Origin: Zelopaecilomyces penicillatus
Lineage: Eukaryota; Ascomycota; Sordariomycetes; Hypocreales; Pseudodiploosporaceae
Direction: 5' to 3'
Length of the DNA: 64,000 bases
Assembly (NCBI GenBank): GCA_005765155.1
Contig: VCCP01000005.1
Coordinates: 2,418,001-2,482,000 of the forward strand
Within the stretch, counting starts at the first letter, position 1. Each line of letters opens with the position of its first letter. The notes beneath the pieces are model-generated. The model had not been told where the DNA came from and searched no databases. It was given only the letters and a program-made list of their open reading frames with translations. This document shows, piece by piece, positions 26,716 through 40,914 of the stretch. A program made the position numbers and the translations under genes.

Positions 26716-26799
26716 TTATTATAACTTTTAATTATAAATAATAAATATTATAAAAAAGAATAAAAAAATCTATTAAAAGAAAAAATAATAAATAAATTT

Positions 26800-27760
26800 A
26801 ATAATATTTAAAAGGAAAATATACATTAATTAATAATAAATTAAAGGCAGAATTTATAAAAGGATATACTAAGGATTATAAATTTATTAAAATAATTAAA
26901 GTATTAAAAATATAAAAACCAGGAGAAGAAATTAATATAAAAGGAAAATTAATAAATATTAAATTATCTTTTATAATAGATAATAAGCTATTATATTGAT
27001 TTAAGTTGGATAGTATAAGGAAACTATATATCCTATAGAATTATATAATAATAATATTAGCAGAAGCCTATAATTAAAATTTTTATATAAGATTATATAA
27101 GATAAGTATAGTACTAGAAGGTTTAATATTTTATTAAATAATAAAATAAGTTAAATAATAGATATCCTATTATAAGATATACTTAAAAAATTTAATTAAT
27201 TAAGTAAAATTATTAAAAGAATTATAGCTAATAATAACTTTATATAAACCTTTTTATATAATAGTTATTAATTTTATTATAGGACTTTTAAAGAAGGTAT
27301 TATAATTATTCTAGAAAATACTAGATTATAAGTATTTATTGAATATAATAATAACTATAATATATAAGTAAAATAGAAAATTAATACTAATCCTAGGATT
27401 ATAATTAATAATTAGGATATTAAATTTATTTTAGACTTTTAGAAGGGTTTTTTTAAGATATTATAAATAAGATTTATTTTTAGTATAATATATTATCTAT
27501 AGATTAATAGATTATCTAAGAAAAAAAACCAGATTATAAAATTAATACTTAAATATTACCTAATGATATTAAATATATTATAAACTAAGATAATCCTAAT
27601 ATTATAATTCTTATTAAATAATTTAATTAATAATCCTATAAAAAAATTATTAAATAAATTAATTATAGGGTTTAAATCTATTAAATTAATAGAATTATTA
27701 TAAATAAATATTAATAAAATAAATACTAAAGTATTAAATATACTAAGATATTTATTTATA
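26800..27760 (+). pseudogene. Integrase relic with 79-bp internal deletion, Gypsy copy 2
   Basis: It matches copy 1 integrase, including a FIIGLLKKV-type first core block near 27,270, FRRVFLRYYK-type and YYLQINRLSKKKNQII-type readings, and LNNLINNPIKKLLNKLII. Around 27,392 it lacks 79 bases present in copy 1 (18,585-18,663), so the integrase core is frameshifted as well as full of stops. Confidence 0.75.
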
Positions 27761-27839
27761 GATAAGGCTAATTATACTATAAATATAATAGTAGTATATA
27801 TAAAATATATATATAATCGAAAGTATAGACTGATCGAAT

Positions 27840-28300
27840 TTAAAATAGGTAATAAGGTATACTTAAGGCTATATAAGAGATATTAATTATTAGGAAAACT
27901 ATTATAAAAATAATTATAATAATAAATAGGATTATTTAAAGTAATTAAATAAATAGATCTATTAATATATAAATTAGATCTACCTATTTATTAAGGGATT
28001 TATTAAATAATATTAATTATATATTTATATCTAAAACCTAAAAGGAATAATCTATTTAATAAAATATTAGATAAGCAGATATAATTAATAAAAATTAAAA
28101 GATAAGATAAAGAATAGGAAATCTAGAAAATTATAAAAGAATAAATAAATAAAAAAAGAAGATATTTATAAATTAAGTATATAATCAGATAAAGAGATTT
28201 TAGATTAGAATATAATAAATAAAGAAAAAGAAAAAAGCTTATATAAACTATAATAAGCTTAATTAAAGATTATAAATAAAAAAACCCTATTAAAAAATTA
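27840..28300 (+). pseudogene. GPY/F and chromodomain relics, Gypsy copy 2
   Basis: The reading KVYLRLYKRYQLLGKLLQK and IGLFKVIKQIDLLIYKLDL is followed by a DKKRRYLQIKYIIRQRDFRL-like chromodomain stretch. It corresponds to 19,040-19,570 of copy 1. Stops are at the former Trp and Gln codons. Confidence 0.65.
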
Positions 28301-28479
28301 TAAAAAGTATATCTAATAAAAAAAGAATAAGGATAAAAAGAGGTAAATAAGATATTAAAGATAAATTTATAGATATTATTATCTAGGAAAAAAAAAGAAA
28401 TTTCTAAAAAGAAAAAATAAGTATTATTAAAAAAAAAATAGCTATAAGGATTAAATATATAGCTATAAAAAATAATAAA

Positions 28480-30029
28480 GAATTTAAATCTTATAAAAGT
28501 TAAAAAAAAAAAAACTAATTATTAGAAAAATTAAATTTAAAGACTTATTAAGAGATTTTAATATAATAGATTATTTAATACTATTAATTAATAATAAAAG
28601 CTATAATCTTAAGATAATAAATTATAAAATAATAGATATTTATTATATAAATCTATTAATTTATTATAATATTAATTATTTTATAAGCTTAAATCTAAAA
28701 GAATTAAGAATATATTATTATATATTAGTAATTAAAGTATTTTATTATATTAAATTAAATTATAAGAATTATATAGAATTATTTAATATAATAATTATAA
28801 AGCTTAAATTAATTAAAATCCTTTTTAAGGAAAAATAATAATAATAAAATAGATTAAAAAGTATTAAAGAATAATTAAAAAAACTTAAAAGTAAAGTCTT
28901 TGCTATAGATATTAATTAAATATTATATTTAAAATATATCTTATTACTTTATATTATTAAAATACTTAAAAGGATTTTAAATAAAACAAGACTAAATATA
29001 ATATATATTATTAATAAATATTAACTATTCTAATAACTTCTAATTATAACTATATATTATAAAGAATAAAAATTATTTTTATTAATAGATATATTAAAGA
29101 AATACTCTTACTTTATTAAAGGAATAATTATTAATAATAGAATTATAAATAAAATAGATAAACTATTTATAAGATTTATAATACTAATATATATATATAC
29201 CTTTTATTAATTAATAGATTAGATAAAGATTATTAAAAGGATTATATATCAGATTTTAATAAAAATAATTTTAAAGAAGAAATCCTAATATATATTAAAG
29301 AATAAAATTTTAATATAAAAGAAATTTAATCTATTATTTAATAAAAGGCTAAATAAATCTATATTCCTATTTTAAATAGATGATTTACTTTAATACTAGG
29401 ATAATAAAGCTTTATAATTAAAATAATTAAAATTAAAATAATATTAATAATTATTATTATAATAGATATTAAATACAAAGTTTAATTAAATTTATTTATT
29501 AAGGAATTAAACTTAAATAATATTAAGAGTTTATTAATAAAGTAAAAAAAGAATAAAATAAAGATATAATAAAGAATAAAAGCTTTAACATATACCCTAT
29601 TATTATAGAAAGGGCTAGATTTAATTAAAATATCTAAAGAAATAATAATAATACTAATATCTAATAATTAAATTCTTTATAATAAAATTAAAAAAGAAAT
29701 CTAATATATTATTATTATTATATAGGTAATAAATAAATAAATTAGATTATTTATTATATTATATAAATATAATTATTAGAAAAATATAATATTAAAGAAA
29801 GAGATTTATATAAATTAAAAAAAATTATTAATATTATAATTAAGAATAAAATTAATCTAGATAATATTATATAATAAATAAAATCAAATTTATAAATAGA
29901 AATTATAATCTTAAAGATTAAACTAAATATAATAATAAAGATTTAAAAAGAAATAATATAATATATAAAGTTAATTATATAATAAGTAAGTAAGCAATAG
30001 AGAATCAGTTATCTTTTTCTTAGTAATAG
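28480..30029 (+). pseudogene. Additional conserved coding relic before 3' LTR, copy 2
   Basis: This is the counterpart of 19,700-21,268. It keeps the phrase ELRIYYYILVIKVFYYIKLN near 28,690-28,760, long Lys/Leu/Ile-rich stretches, and the QLSFS ending with TAG TAA TAG abutting LTR 3. Conservation of frame and ending in two copies argues that it was protein-coding rather than spacer. The function is unknown. Confidence 0.5.
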
Positions 30030-30030
30030 G

Positions 30031-30183
30031 TAATTATTATAATTATTTATATTAGATTATTAGAATAGTTATCCCTTTATTCCTTTATTCTCTTAATTAG
30101 ATTATTAGATAATTAGATTATTAGATAATTAGCTAGATTATAAGATCAGATAAAAAATAGAATCATCCTTTTTATATATAACA
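30031..30183 (+). repeat. LTR 3 (3' LTR of second tandem Gypsy copy)
   Basis: It starts TAATTATTATAATTATT and ends CTTTTTATATATAACA, the best preserved LTR end (..ACA). It contains the CCCTTTATTCCTTTATTCTC and AGATTATTAGATAATTAG blocks of LTR 2 but lacks the TAGATAGAAGAATAAAGG segment. Length is about 153 bp versus about 256 bp for LTR 2. Confidence 0.65.
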
Positions 30184-31690
30184 CTTTTAAAGATATTATA
30201 GTCTAGTTTATAAAGATTTATAAGTATTATAAATAGCTATTATAAAATAATAAAAGTAAAATAGCCTAATAATAATTATTAAATTAGCTATTTATAATAA
30301 ACTTTAATAAAAAATTAAATAATCCTAATATTTATAGCTAGATAAATAGAGCTTAAAGCTATTAATTATATTTATTAAAGCCTTTTAATTTAAAAGCTTT
30401 AAAAAAAGCCTATATTTTTTTTAAATAGCTCCTTTAAAGCTAGATTATTTAATAGATAAATAGATTATATAAGCTATAATAATAATTAAGATAATTAAAA
30501 TTAAGGTTATAAAAGCTCTTTAATTATATTAATAGCTATAGCTATTATAAATTTAACTTATAGCTATTATAGTTATTATATAAAGTTATATATTTAGGAT
30601 TAAAGAGCTTATAATTTTAATAAATTATCTTCTATTAAAAAATTCTAGCCTAATATTTTTAGGGTTAGATTATTATAATTAATAATTATAATAATATAAA
30701 GGAAAAATAAGCTTTTAAAAATAAGCTTATAACTATATAATAGTATTATAAATAGCTGAAAATACTGGTTATAATAATACTATAAATAGTTAAGACTTAA
30801 TAAGAGTTTTAAATCTAGTTAATTAATTAAAGAGGTTAATAGATATAAGAATTACTTATTATATACTAGCTTATAATAGTATTATAATATAGCTAGTATA
30901 ATACCTTTATTTAATTAATTAATTAATATAATCTTATATAAGCCTTTTATAAAATTAATTAATAATTTAAATAATTAATTATATTTAATATAGTTAATAA
31001 GGCTATAAATCTATAATTCTATAATTCTAAATTAATAATCTATAATTCTAAAAATAGATTATATTATAAGCTATAAATCTAATATTTAATTCTTATATAT
31101 ATAATATTTTTTATAATTTCTAATTAATAGAAAAAATAGATTTAATTAATAAAGAAAAAAAGAAAATCTAATATAAAGAAATTAAATATAATAAAAAAAA
31201 AGATTAATATTTTTATAATCTAAAATAATTATCTTTTAAGCTTATAATCTATTATAATTTTATAAAGACTAGCTAAAGCTAATAATTAAAATAATAATAA
31301 AAAATATAATAATTATTTAAATAAAAGTTTATAAAAAAGAAAATAGAAATAATTATATTATTAATAAAGAAAGAAAATAGACTTTAACTAGGAATCTAGC
31401 TTCTTTATATACTTGAAAAAATATTAAAATAATTTAGAATTATTTTAAAATTCTAAATAATATTTATTTAAAATTATAAAATATTTTAAATAAAGAGAAA
31501 AAAAGGATTTTAAAGGATAAGCTTTTATTTTTTATTCTAGCCTAATTTAATAGATTAGGCTGCTTAAATACCTTAGGTCTTATACTTAATCTTATAATAA
31601 ATAAAGCTGTTATATAATAGCAGATCTAGCTATAAGATAATAATAAATCAGACTGCTAGGTTATAACAGATCTAGCTGCTAGATTATAAT
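30184..31690. other. AT-rich degraded DNA between two Gypsy elements
   Basis: There is no recognisable domain. The sequence is rich in TAGCTATTATA-type blocks. Near 31,600-31,700 a patch with AGATCTAGCT and ATCAGRCTG-like words recurs three to four times, and these may be degenerate short tandem repeats. It ends at a Gypsy integrase relic that lacks everything upstream of the core. Confidence 0.4.
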
Positions 31691-31699
31691 AGATCAGGC

Positions 31700-31826
31700 T
31701 GTTATATTAAAAACCTATTTATTTTAATAACTTTATTATTAGATTATTATTAATAATCTTTAATAAAAAAGAGATAGATTTAATACTAGTTATGATTAAT
31801 AGATATATTAAGTATATCTTATATTT

Positions 31827-31857
<31 letters not shown>

Positions 31858-32760
31858 GAGCTAGCTAAATTATTTTATAATAAAATAGAATTATATTATA
31901 AAGTATTAAAAGGTATTATATTAGATTACAAGCTGATTTTTATAAACTAGATTTAATTAAATTATACTTTATTTTATAAATAAAATATTATGTTTTAATA
32001 ATATTTTATCTATAAATAAATAATTAAATAAAAAGGATAAATTAAATATTAGAATATTATCTTTAATACTTTATAATAAGCTTTTTATTATATAAGGCTT
32101 TAATAGATTATAATCCAGATTTTAAAATAATTAATACAGATAATAGAATAATATAAATTCCTATAATTAAATCCTATATTAGGATTCTAATTATAATATA
32201 AAAAAAACAAAAGAATAATTAATAGAATATTATAATAAAGTATATTTATTTATAAGTTTTAAATAAGGATTCTTAATTATATTTAATATTAAGAATTTAA
32301 AGTTAAAAATAAAATATAAGCTAGTATTATATTTTATTAATTTATTTAAAGTATTATAATCTATTAAAATATAAATATATTAATTAGCTTTATTTAATTA
32401 ATATATAAGGCTTTATAACACTTTTTATATTAGTTTATTTAAATCTTAGGAAAAATAATAAAATAATAATTTAAATACTTTATCTATATTAAAGCTTTAA
32501 AATAAAAAAACAAAGAATTAAAGAAATTAAAAATTAAACTATAATAAAATATAAATAATATTATTTAATTAAATAAATGGATTAGCCTTTAAAATATAAT
32601 TAATTAATTATAATAAAAAATATTAATATATTGAAGATATTAATAGTTTTTAATAAAATATTAATGAAAAAATTATAAAAGATTATTAAAAAGCTATTAA
32701 AAGAAAGCTAAAAGCTTAATAAAATAAAATAATAATTATATTATATTTTAATTTAAAGAA
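31700..32760 (+). mobile_element. 3' fragment of a second-family Gypsy pol (integrase to chromodomain)
   Basis: Plus-strand reading with stops as Gln starts at an FIIRLLLIIFNKKEIDLIL block (family: DFITGLPPSxxxxxxxDxIL), then VMINRYIKYILYF, ELAKLFYNKIELYYKVLKGI, and ILDYKLIFIN. This matches VDRYTKxxxYxP, ELAxLFxxxVxxxxGxPKGI, VSDRGxxFTS of the Gypsy integrase core. At 32,285-32,500 the GPY/F region reads LKLKIKYKLVLYFINLFKVL and LYNTFYISLFKS. About 32,575-32,680 looks like a chromodomain end (KYNQLIIIKNINILK). RT and RNase H are absent upstream, so it is 5' truncated. It is distinct from the tandem pair. Confidence 0.75.
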
Positions 32761-35700
32761 TAAAATATATCTTTAAATTTATTATAAATAAATAATAGCT
32801 TTAATAAAATAAAGATTAATAAAAAATAAAAGAAATAAAAATAAAAGAAATAATAAACTAAGATATTAATTAAATATACTTATATTTATAAAGAAATAAT
32901 AATAAAGCCTAAATAATATTGAAAATATCATTAAAATACTTATCTATTATTTATTATATAGATAAATAATAATTATATAAGATAATTTATTAAATAATAA
33001 AGCCTTTATTATTTTTTTATAAATATAAGATCTAGATTTTTTTTAAATAATTAATTTATATTTAAAAAAGGCTTTTATAAACCTTTATTATTTAATATTT
33101 TATTAATATTAATATATAAATTAAATCTAATAATATTATTTTTAATAAAACTCATAATTAAATTAAAAGCTATTTTAAATTAATATTAAATATAAATAAA
33201 TATATTCTTTTATTAATTAATAAAAGAATTATATATAATCTTTATAAAATTATATTTTTAAAGGAATAATAAAATTAAACTTATATTAATATATTATTTT
33301 AATATTATTAAAAACTAGATAATAATCTAATAAAATACTAATTAAAGTATATTAATATTCCTTATTAAATATAAAATCTTAAGAATTCTTTTAATTTATT
33401 ATTAAAAGATTAATAAGAAAATCTAAATAATTAATCAAATCTTATCTATTATTTTATATAATTATAAAAGGGTTAAAAATTAAAAGAAATATTAAAGAAT
33501 AATAAATTAAATATAATAATAATATTATTTATTTATAAAAAGTATTTAATTAATTATTTATTAAATTATTTATATTATTTAATATAAGTATTAATAACAA
33601 TATAATATATCTTTATAATTTTAATAGATTTTATTTTATATTTTATCTTCTTTTTATAAATTATTATTAAGATATAAAAGTAATATATTTATTATTAATT
33701 TTATAATAAAGTTTATTTATTTAATTAAATTATTTTTAAATAATATAAATAAGAATATAGGATTTCTTTTAAAATATTATCTTAATAAATAATAAAATAT
33801 AATAAAAAGAATAATAAAATACTAAAGAAAAAGAAATAAAAAGATAATAATTTAAGTATAATAAATATTATAAAATAGAAAATAAAGAAATAGAAATAAT
33901 AAAGATATGAGAAATAAGATAAAAAAGATATAATAATAAAATATAATAAAAAGATAAATAAATAATTAATATTTTATTATTTTTTAATCAAGGTTTTATA
34001 ACTAGATTAATAATAATATAATAATAAAAGTTTAAAGTTTAATATATAATAATATTAGATTATTATTATAATAATAAAAAGATAATTATAATAGGATTAT
34101 AAGGTATAAGTTATATATATCTAAAATAATATATAATCCCTAAATATATATTATCTTTTAACTTATTTTTATTATTATAATATAAATAAAATAAGTAATA
34201 GTTTTTTATAATAATAATATTTAAATATGATTAGTCTTATCTTATTTAATTATTATAAATTAAATCTATTATTATAAAATTTAAATAATAATTATAAAAA
34301 TTATTATTTTAATTTATATTTTAATTTATTTATTATAAATTTTAAATATTTATTATATTTAAATAGTTAATTAAAAGATAAAGCCTTTTAATTAATTAAA
34401 TATCTTTAAAATATTATAAAGTTTAAAATATAAATTTAATATATAAATATATTAATAAATATAATATCTTTCTTTATTAATTATTATATTATATTTATAT
34501 TTTTAATTAATAATATAATATTTTAGTTATATATAATAAACAGGCTTATAAATATAGCTATAAACTATATATAAGACTATATATAAGGCTATAAATAAGG
34601 CTATATTTAAGATTATATAATATAATAAATTTTCTTTTTATAGTTTTTATTTATATAATCTATTGATTCTTTATAATATATTATATTTATTTATAATTTA
34701 AGATATAAAACTATAATTTAAATTATTAATTAAGATATTAATTAATAATTAATTTTAAATTAAGCTTAAAAATAATAATATTAAATATATATTATATTTA
34801 TAATCTTAAGAATTAAGCTATTATATTATTTATTATATAGCTTTAAATAAATATATATTTTTATTATCTTTACTTTTAAAAAGCCTTATATTAAAATTAA
34901 TAGAATTATTATTTTATTAATTAAAGAATACTTTTAATATATCTTATAAAATATATAAAGCTTTAAATATTTAATTAATTATTATTTAAACAATTAAAGT
35001 ATATATTATATTAATAAAAAGCTATTTTATATTTATTAAATAAATTTAAATAATTCTTTATTTTATATTTTAAAAGAAAGATATTATTAATATTTTTTAA
35101 TAAATTTAAATTATTATTTATAAATTATACATTTAATTATTTTTATTATTTCTTTAATTATTATATATATTAATAAAAAGCTTAATATATAATTTAAATT
35201 TAAAATCTTTATTTCTTTTTTATTTTATATTTATTTTTAAAATTATTTATATTTATTAATAAATAATAATAAAACTAATATTAATAATAAATAATCCATT
35301 AATTTAATAATTCTATTTTTATTTAATATTTATATATTTTTAAAATATTTTATTTAATTAAAAATAGAATTATTAATATATATTTTTAAAATAATAGTTT
35401 TAATTATTATAAAAATATTTAATTAAATCCTTTATATTTTAATAAGATTTAATAATTAATACAACATTTATAAATATATTAAATAATATATTTAATATAT
35501 TAAAAATAGATTTCTTTTAATAATAAAAAAAGATTAAATAAATTATTTATTACTTTTAATATTATTTATTATAATTATTTAATATATTAAAATAAAGACT
35601 ATATTAATTAAGAGATTTAAATTATAAATCTTATATTTAATAATATTAGTTTTAAAATATAAATTAATATAAAAAATAGAATTATTAGAATTAATTATCC

Positions 35701-36900
35701 TTAATTATAATACTATATAATAATCTAAAAAAGAGTATTATAAAGGATAAGATAGATATTATATATATTAATATATTAAAGATTATAATACTTATAATCT
35801 TAAATATATTAGGATTAATAGGATTAAAAAGAATTATAATATTAAATTATAAATAAAATATAAAATATAAGAAATTAAAGATTAAAAAAGAACTTTAATA
35901 TCTATTAATTAATAAGGAAATATTTATAAAAATAATCTAGCTAGTTTATTAATTTTAAATATTTATTAATAATATTAAAAATATATAGTATTATCTTTAA
36001 TAATTAAATATAAAGATTAAAAGAGTTATTATAAGATTTTTAAAAGAATTTAATATTATAAAAATAAATTTAATCTATTTAAATAATAATAATTAAAGGA
36101 ATATTAAAAGTAATTTATATCTTTATTATAAAGATTACATTTTAAAAATATATTTATAAATTAATTATTAAATCTATAATTAAAGATATTATTATAAATA
36201 AATTAATTAAAAATAATCTTAATATTTTTATTATAATAATAAATTATAAAGATATAATAATAATTAAATATCTATTAAATAATAATATTATAATAATTAT
36301 TATTCATTTTATATTTTAATAAATTATAAATAAAATTATTTAGTTTTTAATATTTAAATTAAATATCTTAATTATTATAAGGATTTATTTAATATTAATT
36401 AAAAGAATCCTAATATTATTATTATATTTATAAAATAAAGATAATATAAAAATTAAAATCTATTAATAAAACTTAATTAAATTAGTATTAAAGATATATA
36501 TTAAGCTATTTTAAAGTATTATTATTATAAAATAATACTCTTTTTTAAGGCTATTATCTTTAAAAATATAAATAAATTAATTAAAAAAGGCTTTTATAAA
36601 TATAAATCTTATAATAAAATAACTTAATTGATATAATATTTTAAATACTTTAAATATAAATATAAGGCTTATATTTATAATATAATTAATATAATATATA
36701 TATAACTATCCTAATATAATATAAATATAGAGTTTTTCAGAATTTAATTAATTATCATTTAAAGAAATAAAATATTATTAATATTAAAAAAATAATAATA
36801 TTTTTAATTCTAATTAAAATATAATTATAGTTTTTATAATAAATATTATAATAATAATAATATAAAAAGACTATATAATTATCTTTTTTTTATAATATTA
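32760..36900. other. AT-rich degraded DNA, unclassified
   Basis: Nearly pure A/T with GCTTTA and AAGGC groups. Long stretches can be read through stops on the plus strand, but I recognise no domain. Part of it may belong to the repeat family whose inverted copies are at 36.9-44.4 and 54.75-59.8 kb, whose left limit I could only place roughly. No gene or RNA is seen. Confidence 0.4.
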
Positions 36901-38233
36901 TCTATATTATATTAAAATATTAAAAAAAAGGCTTAAATAAAGCTAAGATATTAATATAATTATATAAAGAATATATTATTATTATTATATAAGAATTATT
37001 AATTAATTTATAAATAAAGGTATTTTTTATTATAAAAAAAAATTATATAATATAAAATAATAATTATATAATTATATATATTTATAAGAAATATAATCTT
37101 ATAATATAATTATAATAAACTAATAAAGATTAAGTTTATATTATATTAAAATAAAATAAAAATACTTTTATAAGAATTTATATATTTTAAACCCTATAAT
37201 AAAAGGCTATAAATTATATTATTTATAAAATTACTTTAATTATAAAGATAATTTATTTTTATAAATAATTTTAATATATATTATTTAATATAAAATATCT
37301 ATTATAAAAATTAATTAAAAGCTTAGATTATATTTAAGTTAATATAATAATAATATCTTTTTTTAATTATTCTTTATAAGATAATTATATAAATTAAAAA
37401 TAATTAATAGATTAATGTTTTAAATATAGTTTAATATAATTTAAATCTATTATATAAATATTAAAGTATTAATATAAATATAATAGGATTTAATTATTTT
37501 TTATAAATAATAAGGATTAAGATTCTAATAAAATCCTATTTTTAAATTAAAATAATAAAAGGATAGGTATAAGAAAAAATAAATATAATTAAGATTAAAG
37601 AATTAATTAAATTAATCTTTTATAATTAATAAGAATATTTAAATATTAATTTAAAGATAAATATATTAATTATATAATTATAAAATATTATAAATAATAT
37701 AATATCTTAAAGATATAATAATATAAGAGAAATACTTATATCTTAATAGAATAAGATTATTTAAAAAATAATTTAAAAGCTTTAAAAAATAAGATATTAT
37801 TATTATATTTTAAAATTATAAATAAATTTAAACAAATTCTATAATTAAAAGAAGAATTATAATAAGATTCTTTATTTAATAAAAAAAAGAATTAATATAA
37901 ATTATTAATATTAATTTTATTAAAAAAGAAAAGGATATAGGATTTAAAAAGATAAATTAGATTTAAAGATTAAATATCTATAAAATTATTAATATTATTA
38001 TTATTAAGGTATAATAATATTAAAACTATTAAAATTATAAAAAAAATATTAATTTTAATTAAAAAAATCTTTTTTTTTTAAAAATAATAATAAAAAAGCT
38101 TAAAAGTAATAGAAATAATAAAATCTAAATTAATAAATAATTTAATTTATAAAGATTAAATAAATACTTTATAATATTAATATATAAAAAACTTTAAATA
38201 AATATAATATTTTAATAGAATTTTTTAAAGCTT

Positions 38234-38241
38234 ATAATTAA
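38234..38241. repeat. 8-bp target site duplication, left
   Basis: ATAATTAA directly precedes the left terminal inverted repeat, and the same eight bases follow the right one at 40,985-40,992. The undisturbed site in copy B (58,392-58,399, opposite strand) has it once. Confidence 0.8.
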
Positions 38242-38303
38242 AAGTATTATTATTTATATTATAAAAAAATTATTATTTAAACTATATAGCTTATATACCA
38301 CCT
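38242..38303 (+). repeat. Left terminal inverted repeat
   Basis: 62 bp from AAGTATT to CCACCT. It pairs with 40,915-40,984. The differences are C/T and G/A, consistent with RIP after insertion. Confidence 0.8.
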
Positions 38304-40914
38304 AAAACTTTATATATATCCCTTTGACTTATACCTATATACCTAAAATTAACTATATAATACTAGTATTTTAAAGGCTATTATAAAGTTATATATAAGC
38401 TATAATAGCCTTATTATAATAACCTTTATACTTAAACTTATAATACTATAACTTTTCCTTAATAAATAATATAACTATCTTATTTTTATTATTAAAATAG
38501 CTTTTAATATTATATATATCTTTTATAAAGCTTTTTAATTTCTTATAAACCTTTTATTATAATAATAATATAATTCTTATTAAATAATAATCTTTTAATC
38601 TATATCTCTTTAATAATAATATTAAAAAAATCCCTTTAAATTATATATTTTTATATAATTAATCTAGTATAAGGGCTTCTATAAATCTTATCCTTTAATA
38701 GGCTTTTATTAAATAAATAAATTATCTATTTAAAATTATAGCTTTAATAATAATAAAATTAAACTAAAAATAGACCTTCTAAATTATTTAATATTAATAT
38801 AATTATTTATTATTACTTTTTTCTTTTATATATCCTATCCTTTATTATTATATAGAAAAATAATAAAAAATAAAACAAATTCTTATTTAATAATATAATC
38901 TTATTATCTATAAAATAAATAATATTATAAAATTAATAAGCCCTATAAATAATATCTTTGTTATATAAAAAAATATTTATAATAATTAATATAAACAATA
39001 TATAAAAAAATTTAATAGCTTTATAATAATATAAGCCTTTTTAAATACTTTATAAACTATTAATTTATAATATTATATTAAGCTTAATTATAATAATAAG
39101 CTTAAAATTATTATATAGACTTTTCTTTGATATAAGATAATATAAAAGTATTTTTCTAAAATTCTTAATATAGATAATATATATAAAATTAATTGCTTTA
39201 AACTCTATCTTTTTTAGATTATTAATATTATTAATTAAAAGTCTTTTATAAACTTTATATTTAATCTAATTAATATAAAAAAAAAGATTAGTTTTTAATA
39301 GCTTTATAAGTAATTTAATAATTTTATTATTAGTTTAATATTAATACCTTATATATTATTATTATAAATAAAAAGATAATTTTAAAAAGATCTCTTAATA
39401 TTATATTCTTTGATTTATAATAATAGCTTTATATTTATTATATAAATATTAATATAAAATTAAAAATCTAATTCTATTAAAAAGAGTTTAATAGCCTTAT
39501 TATTTTTAATAATTTTATTAATATTAAAATTAATAAAATTAATAATATTATTATTATATATAAGATAAAATAATAAACTATTAAAAAGGTATTTTTATAA
39601 GCCCTAGCTTTAACAATTATAGCTATAAAATAATATTTAAAGTCTAATAGGCTATTATCTATATATTATAAAAAGCTGATTTTTTTAAGATATAATAAAA
39701 GATAAGAGCTATATACTATACCTATTAAAACTATATCTTAAACTATATCTTAAAGGAATATATATCTTAATATAAATAATAGATTAAATATTATTTTAAT
39801 AATTATTATAATTTTAATTAATAGATTAATAATCCTATAAAAATAATATATAAAGATCTAAAATCTTATTTAATTAATAGATATATAAATATCTTTTTTC
39901 TTTTTAATTTATTATAATAAATAATATAATAAAAAGAGTATATTTATATTAAAAAAGCGATTATAATATATATAGATTAATAGCTTTAATTCCTTAATTA
40001 AATTTAATTTAATAATATAATAATTATAATTATATATATAATAATTAATCTAATTAATAAATAATAATAGTTTACTTTAATTATAATCCTATTATTAATT
40101 TATAAATCTATATTACTTAAATCTTATAATAACCACTTTATATAATAATATAAACTTTTTTATTCTTATTTAATTCTATAAAAGCTAGATATTATATAGC
40201 TATTTTATAAGGAAGGTATTTATCCTTATTAATAATTAAAAAAGCTATTAATAAAAAGAATTTTATTTATTATATTAATTTTAATTAATTTAATACCTAA
40301 GATTTAAAAAAGCCTCTCCTTTAAATCTATAACCTTAATATTATTAAAAACCTTTATAATTAATTATATCTTATTATAAATAAGAAATTATCTATACTCC
40401 TTAAGCTAGATATATAAGGTAAAGAAGAAATTAAAGCTATTAAAATAATACTAATACTAATATAATATAGATATAAATATAAATATAAATATAATAGCCT
40501 GCTTTATATAATATAGCTAGTTATAAAATAATTAAATATTAATATTTATTATATTCCTTTATAATTTAAAGTTAAGAGTATCTTTAATTAATCTTTATTA
40601 ATAAATTAATTAAATAATTATATAATTAATAAATAAAAATAATTAATTATAGAATAGAAGGTAATACTAGCCTTTATATTAAAAGGGCTAGAGATAAATA
40701 GCTTAAAAGATAATATATAGACTAGTATATAATCTAAAGTATAATACTTTTATAAAGATCTTAATTTTAAATAAATTAACTATCTATAAATATATTAATT
40801 AATTAATTATTAATTATATTAAGGAAATAAATAGCTATCTTAATAATATATTAAAAATTCTATTATAATATATTATAATTATATATAGGGATATAATAAA
40901 GTTAATTAAGAGAG

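Larger units (their letters stand above)
12450..30183 (+). mobile_element. Tandem pair of one chromodomain Ty3/Gypsy element sharing a central LTR
   Basis: Three related LTR sequences (about 12,450, 21,270 and 30,031) separate two bodies of about 8.6 and 8.5 kb with the same internal order on the plus strand. Corresponding points lie about 8.8 kb apart: the RT start KPIPFNY is at 16,608 and again at 25,433. Each body contains an N-terminal/gag-like region, aspartic protease, RT, RNase H, integrase, GPY/F region, chromodomain, and an additional conserved coding stretch that runs to the LTR. Both are riddled with stops at former Gln codons. The copies differ mostly by transitions plus small indels, so they began as near-identical copies and were then mutated independently. 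Confidence 0.85.
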
